Shown here piece by piece: positions 44,701-57,900 of a stretch of 64,000 nt of DNA. The notes beneath the pieces were generated by a model that had not been told where the DNA came from, did not search any database, and saw only the letters and a list, made by a program, of their open reading frames with translations. Positions within the stretch are counted from its first letter, which is position 1. Each line of letters opens with the position of its first letter. Made by a program: the position numbers and the translations under genes. Source of the stretch: Anolis sagrei (taxonomy: Eukaryota > Chordata > Lepidosauria > Squamata > Anolidae); assembly GCF_037176765.1 (NCBI RefSeq), contig NC_090024.1, positions 60,795,361 through 60,859,360 on the forward strand, read 5' to 3'.

Positions 44701-47700
44701 GTTTTTAGTACAGAAACCTATCCAAAAATCAACACCAACAGCTACAGTTGTAACAAAAGACATTTTACAAACAATGGTTCATTGCATTTTTGAAACTCAG
44801 AAAACTGAAAATTTCTAAACAAAAAAATAAAACTGACCCAGAATTCACTCGAACTTCACTGTCAATATAATTCTCCTTTACCGGTGAATATCAAATGCCA
44901 AATGAACACCCAATGCAAAAGTATACCCTTCAAGACAGCTCACGAGAAAAATGCAAAAAGAAGACTTTCTTAATATGCTATAATTAGCTAGAAATTCAAA
45001 ATGTCTGTTGCTTCTTTGCGGATATTTCCTTGCACAAATAATGCAAATGGCAAAAGTTTTTGTAGGTATGTTAGCATCACAGAATTGCAGGCACAGGGGT
45101 ATCATGTTTTTTGAATTTTAATATCTTATGTGATATTTTATTTGTGTTTGTAATCTTATGCTGTTATAATTTTTATGTTTATGTATTTTATGTGCGGCAC
45201 TTTGGAGTGCTTTTGTGAACTGCCCCAAGTCCCTTTGGGGAGATGGTGGCATGGTATAAATAAAGATTATTGTTGTTATTATTATTATGACTATTATCAT
45301 CACTAGGACTTTTGAGCTCAAAGGCTTGCTGATGGAGTAAATACACTGTTAGGAATGCCTGACAGAAAACACCCATCCTCTGTTGAAAAAAAAAACTCCC
45401 AAAAAAGAGAGTCTACCACCTTCCAAAGTGCTCTGCTTTACTATTGAACATCTCATATCATCAAGAAATCATTGCTAATATGTAATCCCAATAACTTTGT
45501 GATCTGAATCCATTAGTTTGGATCTGCCTGGAGCAGCAGAAAATAAGTCTGGTCAATCTGTGATAGCCCTAAAGAAATTTGAAGACAGCTATCATATTGT
45601 GGCACCTCTCAGACTTCTTCCTCCCAGGTGAAACATATCCAGCGCCCTCAACCATTTTTCATATATTTGGTTTCTAGACCCTTTATCATCTTGTTCACCT
45701 TACTTTGGACATGTTCAAGTTTATCTTTCTTAATATGGTAATTTGAAATATTAGTACAAAGCAATCAAATGACACTTCCAATTGATCTGGATGCTATTGA
45801 TCCCTTGATGAAACAGAAAAATCACAGGCAACCTCCCCACCATCACCATCATAAAACTTAGAGACATTAAGGACTAGTTTCCAAGCTTTACTTTGTCATT
45901 CTCTGAGTTGACATAATTAAGAGTGTGTTTTAAACAGAGAGAGAGAGAGAGAGAATGACATTCCTGAGGTTTGGGAAACAAATTATTTTGACAAAAGAAA
46001 TTTAAAGAGGAAATTAAAGTTTTCCAAGTACTATTACTTACAGGTAGTTCTTTAGCTAATTTGATGACCATGTTTTCAAGATATTCTGGTAAACTTTTAA
46101 ACTGCTGGTTGGTTGGCTGGAAGAAGTGAGGACTCCTGCGTGCCAAGAGCCTTAATGCTCTCCAACCATAGTTAGAATTATTCACGACTCTGCAATGATA
46201 AAGTAAAAGAGAGCCTGAAGACAAGACATCTATTTCCACAGCTGTGTCACATAAGGCAAACTATATGTTTGGAACAAACATACATAGTTTGGGGTAAAAT
46301 GGAACAGACATAAGATGGATCAAAAAAAAGGATCCCCAGTACATACTTAAATTCTTTATCCACCATATTTTCAGGATCTGCCTGTTCAATAGCCTCTTCA
46401 AAGAACTCTTCCAGCGTAGGCATATATTCTCTAGAAAACAAAGGAAAGTTAAAAGTTTAACTATCCAAGATTCCTCAATGTTATTGGGAGTGCATACACA
46501 TCTGAAACTTTGACAGTTCCATAGGTGCCACCTTAAAATGGTTGCCATGGCAAATACAACTGGACACAGGAGGGCAAGGAATGTCGTGGTTATGAAAAAT
46601 AAATCCTGTGATGGAACGTCCCACCCCAAAATCAAAGAACACACAGTTGCCACAGATTCATGGTTAATAAATACTCCTATGACTCCAAAACAAGAATCCA
46701 AGGTATAGATCAGGCATGGGCAAACTTCGGCCCTCCAGGTGTTTTGGACTTTAACTCCCACAATTCCTAATAGTTGAACCTGGTATAGATCCTCCAACAG
46801 AGGAATAATTAGACTACTGGCACTGTTTAAGCCATGGTACAGAGTACCGACCACTTTGTAAAAATAAATATATAGTTAGTTCTCTGGTTCTACATCCATG
46901 GATTTAACGGCCCTTTGAAGGCAACCAAATAGTTGATGTGATCCTCCCAAAAAAGGGTCTGATATCCCTGTTCACAGCTATGCTCTTATACGCAGGACCG
47001 GCATGCCACAGAGCAGGTGAGGGAGATTTAATAATTTATTTAACATTGTACTTAATTCCAATATGGAGCCCCAAGTCATCTAAAAAACTGATTAAAATTA
47101 TGTCTAGTATAAAAATAAAAAAAATGTAAGACAGTTTTAAAAGCAGTTAAAATTAAAAAATACCCCCGGTGGCACAATGGGTTAAACCCATGTGCCAGAA
47201 GGACTGATGACCGAAAGGTCGGCAATTTGAATCCAGGGAGCGGGGTGTGTTCCTGTCTGTCAGCTCTATCTTCTCATGCGGGGACATGAGATAAGCCTCC
47301 CACAGGATGGTAGAACATATGGGCGTCCCTGGGCAATGTAATTGCAGACAGCCAATTCTCTCACATCAGACGCGACTTGAAGTTTCTTAAGTTGCTCCTG
47401 ACATGTGTTATTTAAAAGACAGTACAAATCCAAATTCAAGACAACCTTGATTTGAAAACTTCCTGCACCATACAGTTACCATTCAAAGGCCTGGGGGAAC
47501 AGGGTGCATATCTGGCACAATATCAACAATCTAATTCACCATGATCTCACTCCTCACCCCCCGCTCTCTTGTTCTCATGCTCACCGGCTCTCAGATTTAC
47601 AAGCTTCCATGTTATCTGGGCATAAATTCCAGAGCCGAGTCAATTCTTCACTGTAAAGAGAAATGCAAATCAGATTGTATGATCTGTACATTTTCTGATG

Positions 47701-48919
47701 TGTCATACATTTGAAATACAAGTTATTACACTAGCACCTAAGATTAATTAGCTCAATAACAAATACTGCTATGTTATGAGAAAGGGAGATTTCTTTCATT
47801 CCTGACACAAAACCTAACAAAACCGACAACTGCTATTCACAATTTATCCTATAATGGAACTGATTTTAACCTAAAGAAATAAAGCTTTCCATATAATACT
47901 GCTCTGGTGCTTCCTAAAAGAAAAGCTCCCTAACATGTGAAGGCCCCAAGATAAATACTAAAAAATATATACAAGAGATGCCTACAATGAAATAAAATAT
48001 TCCTAAAGCAAAATCTTGACATTTAACCAGCACTCGTTCCACTATCACTGCTCATTCTGCACAGCAGCAAAAGTCATCTACAGAAAGGGACAGGCATGAA
48101 AAAAAAAGTTTGGCTTACTTCCCCATGAGAATTTTTTTGCTGGGTCCTTTTCCCAGGAAGTCTTCAGGAGCGGGTCTCTTTCGCACAAAAGGTCTGATTG
48201 CCTTAGATTCGCCTGGTCTACAAGGAGGAATGGCCCAAAGAAGAAATTAGTGAAGTTCTTTGCTGAATTCTGAAGGATGCAAATATCTTTCCTATCTTCA
48301 AGAGATAGAAACTGAAAAAATGCAGAATGGGGAACATAACTGATTCAGAGACAATATTCTTGGCCAGAAGCCCACAAAAGGCAGGGGGGGGGGGGGCTTG
48401 CACTGTACTCTGCCATTGGCTTGAGGGTAAGCCCCATAAATCACTGTTGTGATACCAGAGATGTGCAACTGCTAGAAAAACAGCTGTAATTTTTTTTTCT
48501 GATCGGACAAGCGCTCACATTTTCTATTTTTGTAGGAGGCAATACAGGGGCAATCTACTAGTATGAGGATTTAAGGTTTTATTTAACTGTTACACGTGTA
48601 GCATTTGGAAAGAACTTTGACCAATACACATAATCTGCTGCTGGTGAGTATACTGATTTAAGTCAAGATTATTTATTTATTTACCCTATTTATACCCTGC
48701 CTTTCTCTACCCTGATGGGGACTCAAGGCGGCTTACATATAGGAAATTACTCAATGCCTTAAAACACATACAATTCCAGTAACATTAAATTAAACCAATA
48801 CATGTTAAACATTTAAAACGTTTTAAAACATTACATTCAATATAAAATCACACTTTTTTCAAAAAAAAATTACACTTGAATTATTTTTAAAATAATAATA
48901 ATAGTAAAAGTAAAAGTAA

Positions 48920-48955
<36 letters not shown>

Positions 48956-51900
48956 TTGTATCCTGCTTTTTTCTCCAAAAAGGGACTCAAAGCAGCTCAC
49001 AATAAAACAATACAATACAATTTGAAACCTAAAAATATGTAAACATTCATTTACCACCTATATACAACTACTTTGTTCAAATCTGAAGCACCTTTTCTAA
49101 AAGTAGCAAGAAGTGGGAATCTACATTTACAAAGATGAATTCCATATATCATAGCTCTAATTTGGTGCCAAAATGGATACAAAGACTTTAAAACAATATA
49201 ACATAACACATTTATTGGACAAAGTGGATTTATGCAGATAGCATATGAATATGTGGACTGTGATGGAATATTCATCCAAACTCTAAAATTAAAATAACTT
49301 TTAGTTTGTTACCTTTCTTTCACAAAACTTGGACAGCCTTCATTTTTCCATGAATTCCAGTTTTCTTCTGTGTTTAATATGTGCTGTAAAGGCAAGTGGA
49401 TAAAAATGTGTAAGCACACAATTGTTATCATTTGAAGCATTAGTACTGGGATGTTTTTAGAAAAAGAAAAATTACCCGATAACATCAAATAGTTAAAAGA
49501 AAGTAACAACAATCCCTGTTTCATTTGAGGGCAATATTTTTATATAAATAAACATTTTATATAAAATATTTTTTTAGAAATCCTTTTTTTAAAAATGTAG
49601 CCTCACATAAAGTAAATTACAATTATTCAACCTGGAGGTTACGACTGTATTGTAGCCAAGCTATCTCTTGCTGGATCAAAGAGGGGAAACGCTTCAAACT
49701 ACAACCCTAATTCTTTCAGAGGAGTGAACCTGCTGAAAAACATGCTGATCAACTGGACAACTGTATAGAATTGATATCATCCAATAAACAAAATTTAATT
49801 CAGTTTAGTTTATGAAGACTCACCTCCACCATTTTTGCAAATCTCTCTCCATCTGGGGGGTTTTCTGAAAGAAGCTGTTTATTGTAAGAAGCACATGATT
49901 AACAACAGTGACCTTGACAGTCTGTTACCAACCAACTTTATTTTGGCTATAACCCTAACAGGGTAAATAATATAATACTTTCTGGGCTTTTAATTTTATC
50001 TGTTATTTCATTTACAGTATAGATTACAATAGCTTAATTTGACAATCCAACATAAAAACAACATTACACAGAACCATATAAGCAGACTATGGCAAAAACA
50101 AGTATCACAGACATTGCAGAGAGATATTTTGTAAATTGTGATGCATAAGCCCCATGGTGGCACAGCAGGTTAAACCGCTGAGCTGCTGAACTTGCTGACC
50201 GAAAGGTTGGTGGTTCATATCTGGGGAGCGGGGTGAGCTCCTACTGTTAGCCCCAGCTTCTGCCAACCTAGCAGTTCAAAAACATGCAAATCTGAGTAGA
50301 TCAATAGGTACCACTTCTGCGGTAAGGTAACAGTGCTCCATGTAGTCATGCTGGCCACATGATCTTGGAGGTCTCTATGGACAATACTGGCTCTTCAGCT
50401 TAGAAATGGAAATGAGCACGACCCCCCAGAATCAGACACAACTAGACTTAATGAAAGGGGAAACCTTTACCTTTACCTAAATATATATACCGATTTGTAA
50501 TGCACCACTGACCTGATAGACTAGTTTGGTAGTATCTTCAATCCAGAGTGATTGTTCATCAGTGAGAACGTAGTTTGAACTAAAACAAAGAAACAGACAG
50601 TTAAGAACTAGACAATGGAATTCACTGGTTTGAATCTAAAGCATTTTCCCATCAAGTTTAGGTAGTTTCCTAAATGAAGTTCTACTTAGAATACATCAGA
50701 TACCAGACACTGGGAGAAAGTGGCTCCCATTAATTTTCTTATCTCCCTTGCAGTTGCCAGTTAACCCCTTCGCCCCACATTCTGGAGTTTTCAACAGCAA
50801 ATTTTCAAATTGGAGGGGGGGGGGGGGGGAAGCTATTTTATTGCCCTTTATACAAGTGGAATTATTTCTCTCAATCAGAAATCTTCTACATAGGAGAAGC
50901 AGAATACAGTATTTTGGATTCAGCCCAACCTATTTAAGTACTTGAATGACACCTTTTAAATAGTTAGTGTGACTAACTATAACTATCTGGGAAAATAAGT
51001 GGAAGTACTAACCAACCCCAGTCAAGTGTTTTAAGCCCTTTCAGTTCAACTGGGAAAATTAGATAAATGCTTTTTAAAGGTTGGATATATGCACAAAAAG
51101 AAAGGATAAGCTAGAAAACACACATTTGGTGCCTCAAATGTTAGCCCTGTTTCTGGGTATATTTGACCCGATACTAAAAAATGGCACAATTTTCACCCTA
51201 TTAGCTCTACTTTTTGAGATACTGAATACATGCCATCAGTTAATGGTTTTACAGAAAATATGCCATCTATCAGTTGCCATCTGCTTGCCCATAGAAAATC
51301 ATGATAACCATATCTAAGAAACTAGAGCTGATGTGGTTTATCCAATGCAATTTTCTGAATCAGCGACCTAAAAACCAAGACACCAAGAAAAATATATATT
51401 TTTGCTTGGGCTGTGATAGCTTTCAAATCCAATGCAAACATGTGTTCAAAAACATCATGAGAAGAACATAAACAAATATTGGCAATATCTAAGATTTTAC
51501 TAGAAAGAAGAAAGCACTGTATAATAAAAAAAAAACCCAGAAGTTCAATTTCTGCAATACATTTCCTTTGTTTTCATAAGATCATGTGGAGGCAGTTTTT
51601 AATACTGAATGCAAAGAGATACAGAACAAGAATATGGGTTGCAATGTGTCATATTTCAACTGTTTTAAATTAAAATAAACCACTTGTGAACAAGGTATAA
51701 GATTTTATTTAATGGCTAGTTCTTAGCTTACCTTTTAAATTTCACTTGTCCCTTAAGATACTGAAATAATATTAAATACTGCAATAGGATGTGGCGGCGG
51801 AAGTTGCTGTCGCTCAACTGTAAATCCATTAACTGTTGAAAAACCCAAACAACTCACATATAATGATTCCGGCCATGAAAGCCTTTGACAACACAACACG

Positions 51901-54900
51901 GCTCACATATAACGTTCTACAACTCAATTGTCTTTTATAGCACAGAAATGGAATAATGGAATAATTGCTGGACGACTGGAGGAGCAGTTCACAATATATG
52001 GTTTTATTCCTATACCATCAGCTCAAATGAGGAGTTTTTTCAAGTAGCTATACTGATAACCACTTTCCTTCAGTTTTATTATATAGCTGTGTTCAACCAA
52101 GTGGATACTTAGACAAGTTTGAAAGGTAGAAAAAGTGTGGGTTTTTTTTGTGGTGGTGACAGGGGGGGGGGCACTGTGGCTGTTGTTTTTTAACAGGGTG
52201 TCAAAATGAGAAGTTGGGCTTACCATGAATCATTACACTATGTAACAAGATTTTTGTTTCTGTGTTATAAACGTCATTTCCTAAGTAGTTCTATCATAAA
52301 ACATGGAAAAAGTTTATTAAACTGCAAAACTTTTGTTTTTGCGGGACGTCCTGCAGGACATTTTGCTATAGTTTTTCAATGAATCTCTCACAGAGCCTCA
52401 ACCAATTCAACATGGTTTGTGGTAGCCACAAACATGAAGTTTCTGGAGTATAACAACTACTTTCAAAGTAAGTACCACACAATTAAACACTTAATCTCAT
52501 ATCATATTTGGTCGTAAAGGCTCACATCTTGAAATTAACTGCTTTAAAAATATTAGCACCAAAGCCACTTTTGCACAATACCTTTTCACTTGTGAGGAAT
52601 TTAGCAAAGTAAACATGTTCTCCTCCTGTTTTTAGTTCCTCTAATTTCTTTCTTGAAGCCTGAGTGTCATCTAATTTGTAGCTTTTAAAAACAGCCAACA
52701 CCTCTTCAGAATACTTCAGAAAGTGAAAAAAAATAAAAATACAGAATTAAAGGAAAACCAAAGCCACAAAGATTATCTGCAATTGTATAAAATGCTGTCA
52801 TATGCTACCACACTTTTTGGATTGCCCATTTTGCCTCTCATGTTACAGAGCTTAGATATGCAACACATACATGATGGCCATTAAAGAACATTATATATAT
52901 ATACAGCAGTAAATGCCACACTGTAAACAATGAAATATATACTTTTCAAGTCTATTTTGCAATGTACTGGGTGCTTTAGTAGCACTTGGCAAACCAAATT
53001 TAGAAATTTATTTCATTTTTAAAAATTATATGCCAATATAATTTCTCACACAATTAGAATAATTATACTAACATGTCAGTTATCATGGAAACTAGTATAT
53101 GTGTGCTAGACCCTTGCCACTCCCCACTCATTATAAACAGGCTAGATGGGAACTAGGTGAATGGGTAATTGGGGCTGTCAGTATGCCCTTATGTAATGCA
53201 TAACAGTTACCCAGTGACTAACATACAATTTTTCAATAAAGTGTGACAATTTCTCAGCTCCAGGGGCTATTGGATGAAATAGATAATCCAGAACCATTTC
53301 AATTTGGTTTTAGGCCTGGTTATGGGACACAGAGAGCAATGACAAATAAATATGCTAGAAAGTAGATGTGGCATATATGTCCCTAGTAGTTTCAACCATG
53401 GTGTCCTTTTGGGCTACTTCCTGGGATGGGGCCTGCAGTGGTCCTGCTCCTTCTCATAGTTTCAATCTTCTCCAACTCCCAGAAATCCCAGCCAGTTTAC
53501 CAGCTGTTAGAACTTGTGAGAGCTGAAGTCCAAAACACCTGGAGACCCAAAGGTTGAGACCACTATCCCAGAGGAACAAGCCCAGAAGGTGGCGATGGAG
53601 TCCTGTTTGACTTCTTGGTTGCTGATCTGTGAAGTCCTTCTGATCTCTGCTTTGTGACCAGTGCAGTTGCATCCAATAACTAGTGATGTTGTCTGCAGGT
53701 TTGGGTTTTGATTCTGTCCCTATGTTGATAACACTAAACTCATATTTCTCACGAAGTTGTTTTAGTTATAAACCAGTGTTTGGAATTCTGAATTGTTTTG
53801 ATGAGGAAAAACAAATGATAATAAATCAAAACATGACAGAGATGCTGTTGTTAAGTCCAAAGGGAAATCAGGGAAAAGGGATACAACAAGCATCGGATAG
53901 GGCTACTCTGGTCCTGAAGACTCAGGTTTGCAGTTTGGGTGTACTCTCAAACTTAGCATTCATGCCTAAGAACATATTGTTTTCAATGTGGCATTCTCTG
54001 CAGTTGCAGTTTTCCTACTTGGATATTTATTTTATGCCTTTTTATACCCCATTTCTAACCACTTTAAGCTGCATTATATATGAAAAATTCCCCACCTGCC
54101 ACACAATTTCACCTTAATGTTATAGTTTACCCATAGTTTCAATCTTCTCCATATACCTGTTTGTATTTAGGTTTTGTTTTCAACAAGGTCTTTTATACAT
54201 TATAAATTAAAGTGTATGAGGACTTCCATTTGTGTTATATACTTGCAAAAGAGCAGATCAAAAGTTTCATAAATACTTTTTTGTGGGCAATGCATCTCTT
54301 AGATATGGAAAGTTTAAGCAATAGAATACAATATTTCTTCAGAGATGGAAAAAAAAAACCTCCCATCAGAGTCATTACCTTAAGAAATGTTTTCCATGAA
54401 ACTTTTTCATAACATTGCACAGGATTTCTAAAATAATCTTGAAGTGACCAGAACTTTCTGTACAGATTGTAATCTATCGGAATGGAACTGAAGAAAACAA
54501 CAAAGACAACATTTCTGGCAGTTAATGGAGCCAAATTTGTTTTTCTTTCACTTATATTTATATCCGGTCTTTCTGTGCTAAATTCCCAGCCAAGATGAAC
54601 AAAACTTCGAAATAAGGCAAGATTTGTCCAAGACTGCTGATGTCTTCTACAGCACACAGTGATTTTTCTGCTTCCAGTGTTAAAGTACTAACAGATACAA
54701 CTTCAACAATTCAATAATAAATATCTTTCTTAAGTATCTACTCTTTAAAAAAAAATAGTATAGGTTGCTAAATAAAACCCTTTAAGCAGTTGTGAAATGG
54801 TTCAATTGAAAGGGTAACACCTCAGAAACATCATAAACATAATCAAGTGAAGTTTTGAGAGGGTTTGTACATCTGAAGGAATTAGAATTTATCTGTTGCA

Positions 54901-57900
54901 ATGATGTATAGTTATTTACCTACTTTTCTCACTTAGCTCTTTAGACATAGAAATAAATCCCTTACGGTTTAGTCATATTTTCTGAAAGTCACAAAAATGT
55001 AGGAAGGACATCTGTGTAACGTTTACTATACTGTATATACTCATGTATAAACAAATTTCAGATATAGATTGAGGGCAGAGGTTACATTTTGATATGACCC
55101 ATTTTGCAGAGATAGAAAAGCCCCAGGGCCATCTCAGGGCTAACTGCCCTTGGCTGCCAATGCCATTTTCCTGTCAGGTATTCAAAAAGGGACCAGAAGT
55201 GATGTTGTAATGAAAACAGTAAAATGTGAATGATTTTTTTATGTTCTCAGAAGAAACTAAGCTTTGACATTTTGGCACTCTATTCAGAGAAAGGGGTGGT
55301 TCCTATTTTAGTAAGAGTTAAGGTACGGTGGATCCAATTTTTTTTATTTATCAACCTTGTAACATTTCTAGATATACACATGAGTATGTATAATAAGTCA
55401 AAACTCGAGGTCATGCTGTTAACAAATTTATTTCAACAAAATTTCACGCACTAACTATATCACCAGCTATCAGATAGTGTATTTCCTTATTGTATAGGTG
55501 TTAAGGAAGAAAAGTATTTTATTGTGGTAAAATATTGATTAAAAACCAGCATTCTTTGAATCAATAACCACCTGATTATTTTGTACTTATTTCATTTTGT
55601 AAAAACCAAATGACTTTATATGTGTTATTGTGACAATTTTACGCTTATATTGTTTTGTTAATTTTATGTTTATCTTGTTTACTCTGTATGCATTGATGAT
55701 GTTACTTGGAAACCGCTCTGAGCCCCCTCAGGGAGATGATGATGATGATGATGATGATTATTATTATTATTATTATTATTATAACTTTATTTGTACCCCG
55801 CTAGCATCTCCCGAAGGACTCAATGCGGCTTACATAGGCCAAGGTCTCAAAACATAATACAACAATACAATACCTAAAGCAAATTAAAAACAGTTAAGCA
55901 GAAGAAACAACAACAATAAACAATACATCGAGACACTATAAAACTGGGCCAGGTCAGAGTAATGGGTACAAGATTAAAAGTGCTGATGTGGCAGGAGATA
56001 GAGCGGTATATAAATAAAGTTTTGTTGTTGATTAACATACCTACTAGTAGGGGCTTCATCATCTCCCATTTCCCCTTCTTCTACTTCCATTCCTTCTTCT
56101 CTGTCCTCTACATGCTGCAGGAAAAGAGGGCAGTTAAGATTTCTTCCCCTCAGTTTCTCAATGTCACTCACTTTCTCTCTCCCCCACTGTGTGTGTGCGC
56201 GCGTGCACGCACACACACACACATTTATATTCCTAGAATGTATATCAACACTGAAGAAACAGTTGCATTATTATTATGTTTACTGTGAAATGCACATTAT
56301 AGTTAACATCAAAATATTTCAAGCCACATGAATTATTTGCAGTTTGGAAAACAAACACCACTGAAATCAAATAGCCTTTTACTCTATAGATCAGCGTGAT
56401 GTAGTGCTTTCAGCACTGAACAATTCTGGAGACCACATCTTGGCTATGGAAACCCACAGACCTTGGGCAAGTTATACTCTCAGCCTTAGAGAAAGGTAAA
56501 AACAAAGTTTTTTGGAGGCCCATTCCACACAACCAAATAAAATCCCAGATTATCTGATTTCAACTGGAATATATGGCAGTATGGATTCAGATAACCTAGT
56601 TCAAAGAGTACTGTGGAATTTTCTACTTTGATATTCTGGGTTATATGGCTGTTTGGAAGGGCCCTGAATAAATTTTGCCATGAAAACCCTGTTATACGTT
56701 AGTCTTAGGACTGCCGCAAGCTGGAAACATTTTAGAGGCACACAGCAAGTTAAGAATTCCTGCATTTCACTGAATCTAAAGCATCACTGAATGTTACCCC
56801 AACTCTCTTTTGTTAAAGCTTCATTTTAAAAAAAGAATTTCTTTAAATATTTTAAAGAATTTCCTCTGCATAATACCTTGTTTTTGTTTCAACCTGGAAG
56901 TCATTTTGTTGGCATGACTCTTTTTTCTAGCTCTATGGGCCGTTGGGGAGACAAGAGAAGTAGGAAGTAATGCTTAGTTCTGCTAGACCAGCAAACAGCT
57001 ATCCAGTTGAGAACAAAATAATGGGGGTTGGAAGGTTGGGGCTGGGGCCCTTCCTCCTCTGTCAGAGGTAAGCCAATTAAAAAAAACCCCCAAAATCTGA
57101 GAGTCTAAAGTGCCATCAACTGTAAGATGCATCCTGTTTTTGAAGCTCTTAAAATTGGAAAAAGTGTTACTTAGAATCAGTGAAATACAGTATTATTAAA
57201 AAATGGTTACAAATCCTGTTGTTCATTTGTGGGGGGAGTACCCACTGATGGAATAATAATCTGCAGGAGAGAGGTGGAAGCAGCAATTTCTTCACCTTTC
57301 CCTTCTGTACTATATTCTGGTTTTGTCTATGCCTCTCAAAGAACATCACAAGGTGAACCTAAAGCAGCAGATATCCAATGCATTTATATCACTTTCTAAG
57401 ATCTTCAACCAGCTTCCAACTGTTGTTAGAGCTGCTCCCCTAATGAAAAATTCAGGATTTTTTAAAAATATATTTCAACTCTTTCTGCAGAGTTACAGCT
57501 ATACAACTTTCCCCACAGTATCATAGTGCCCACTGAATGTGTATATACATAACAGAGAATAAAAAGACAGAGATGTGGGACCAAGCCTTCGGGCAACAAG
57601 CACTGCAAGAAACTAACAGGATTATGTGCAATTGAAATTTGGAAAGGCCTTGGACTACAGTTTCTGGATTATGTGTTTTTAATGTTTATATGAATATGTT
57701 TCAATTCCATGTTTTAAATGTCTAAATGTTGTTTACGGTTTTTTTGTTTAATATGGTTTAATAATTTAATTTGTAGTTGTATGTTACTGTTGCTTTTATG
57801 CTAGGTTTTTTATGTTAGGCATTAAATTTTGCAATGAATATATTAGAAAATGTTTTGAGACCACCCCCCGGCCAGGATAAGAAAATGGCATATAAATGAA

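Noticed and set aside
50147-50225. tRNA gene at the SINE head
   Set aside because: A B-box-like motif is present but the cloverleaf is degenerate and it is continuous with a SINE body.
53683-54117. 144-codon plus-strand frame
   Set aside because: Antisense to THOC1 intron sequence, with no motif, splice context or codon bias.
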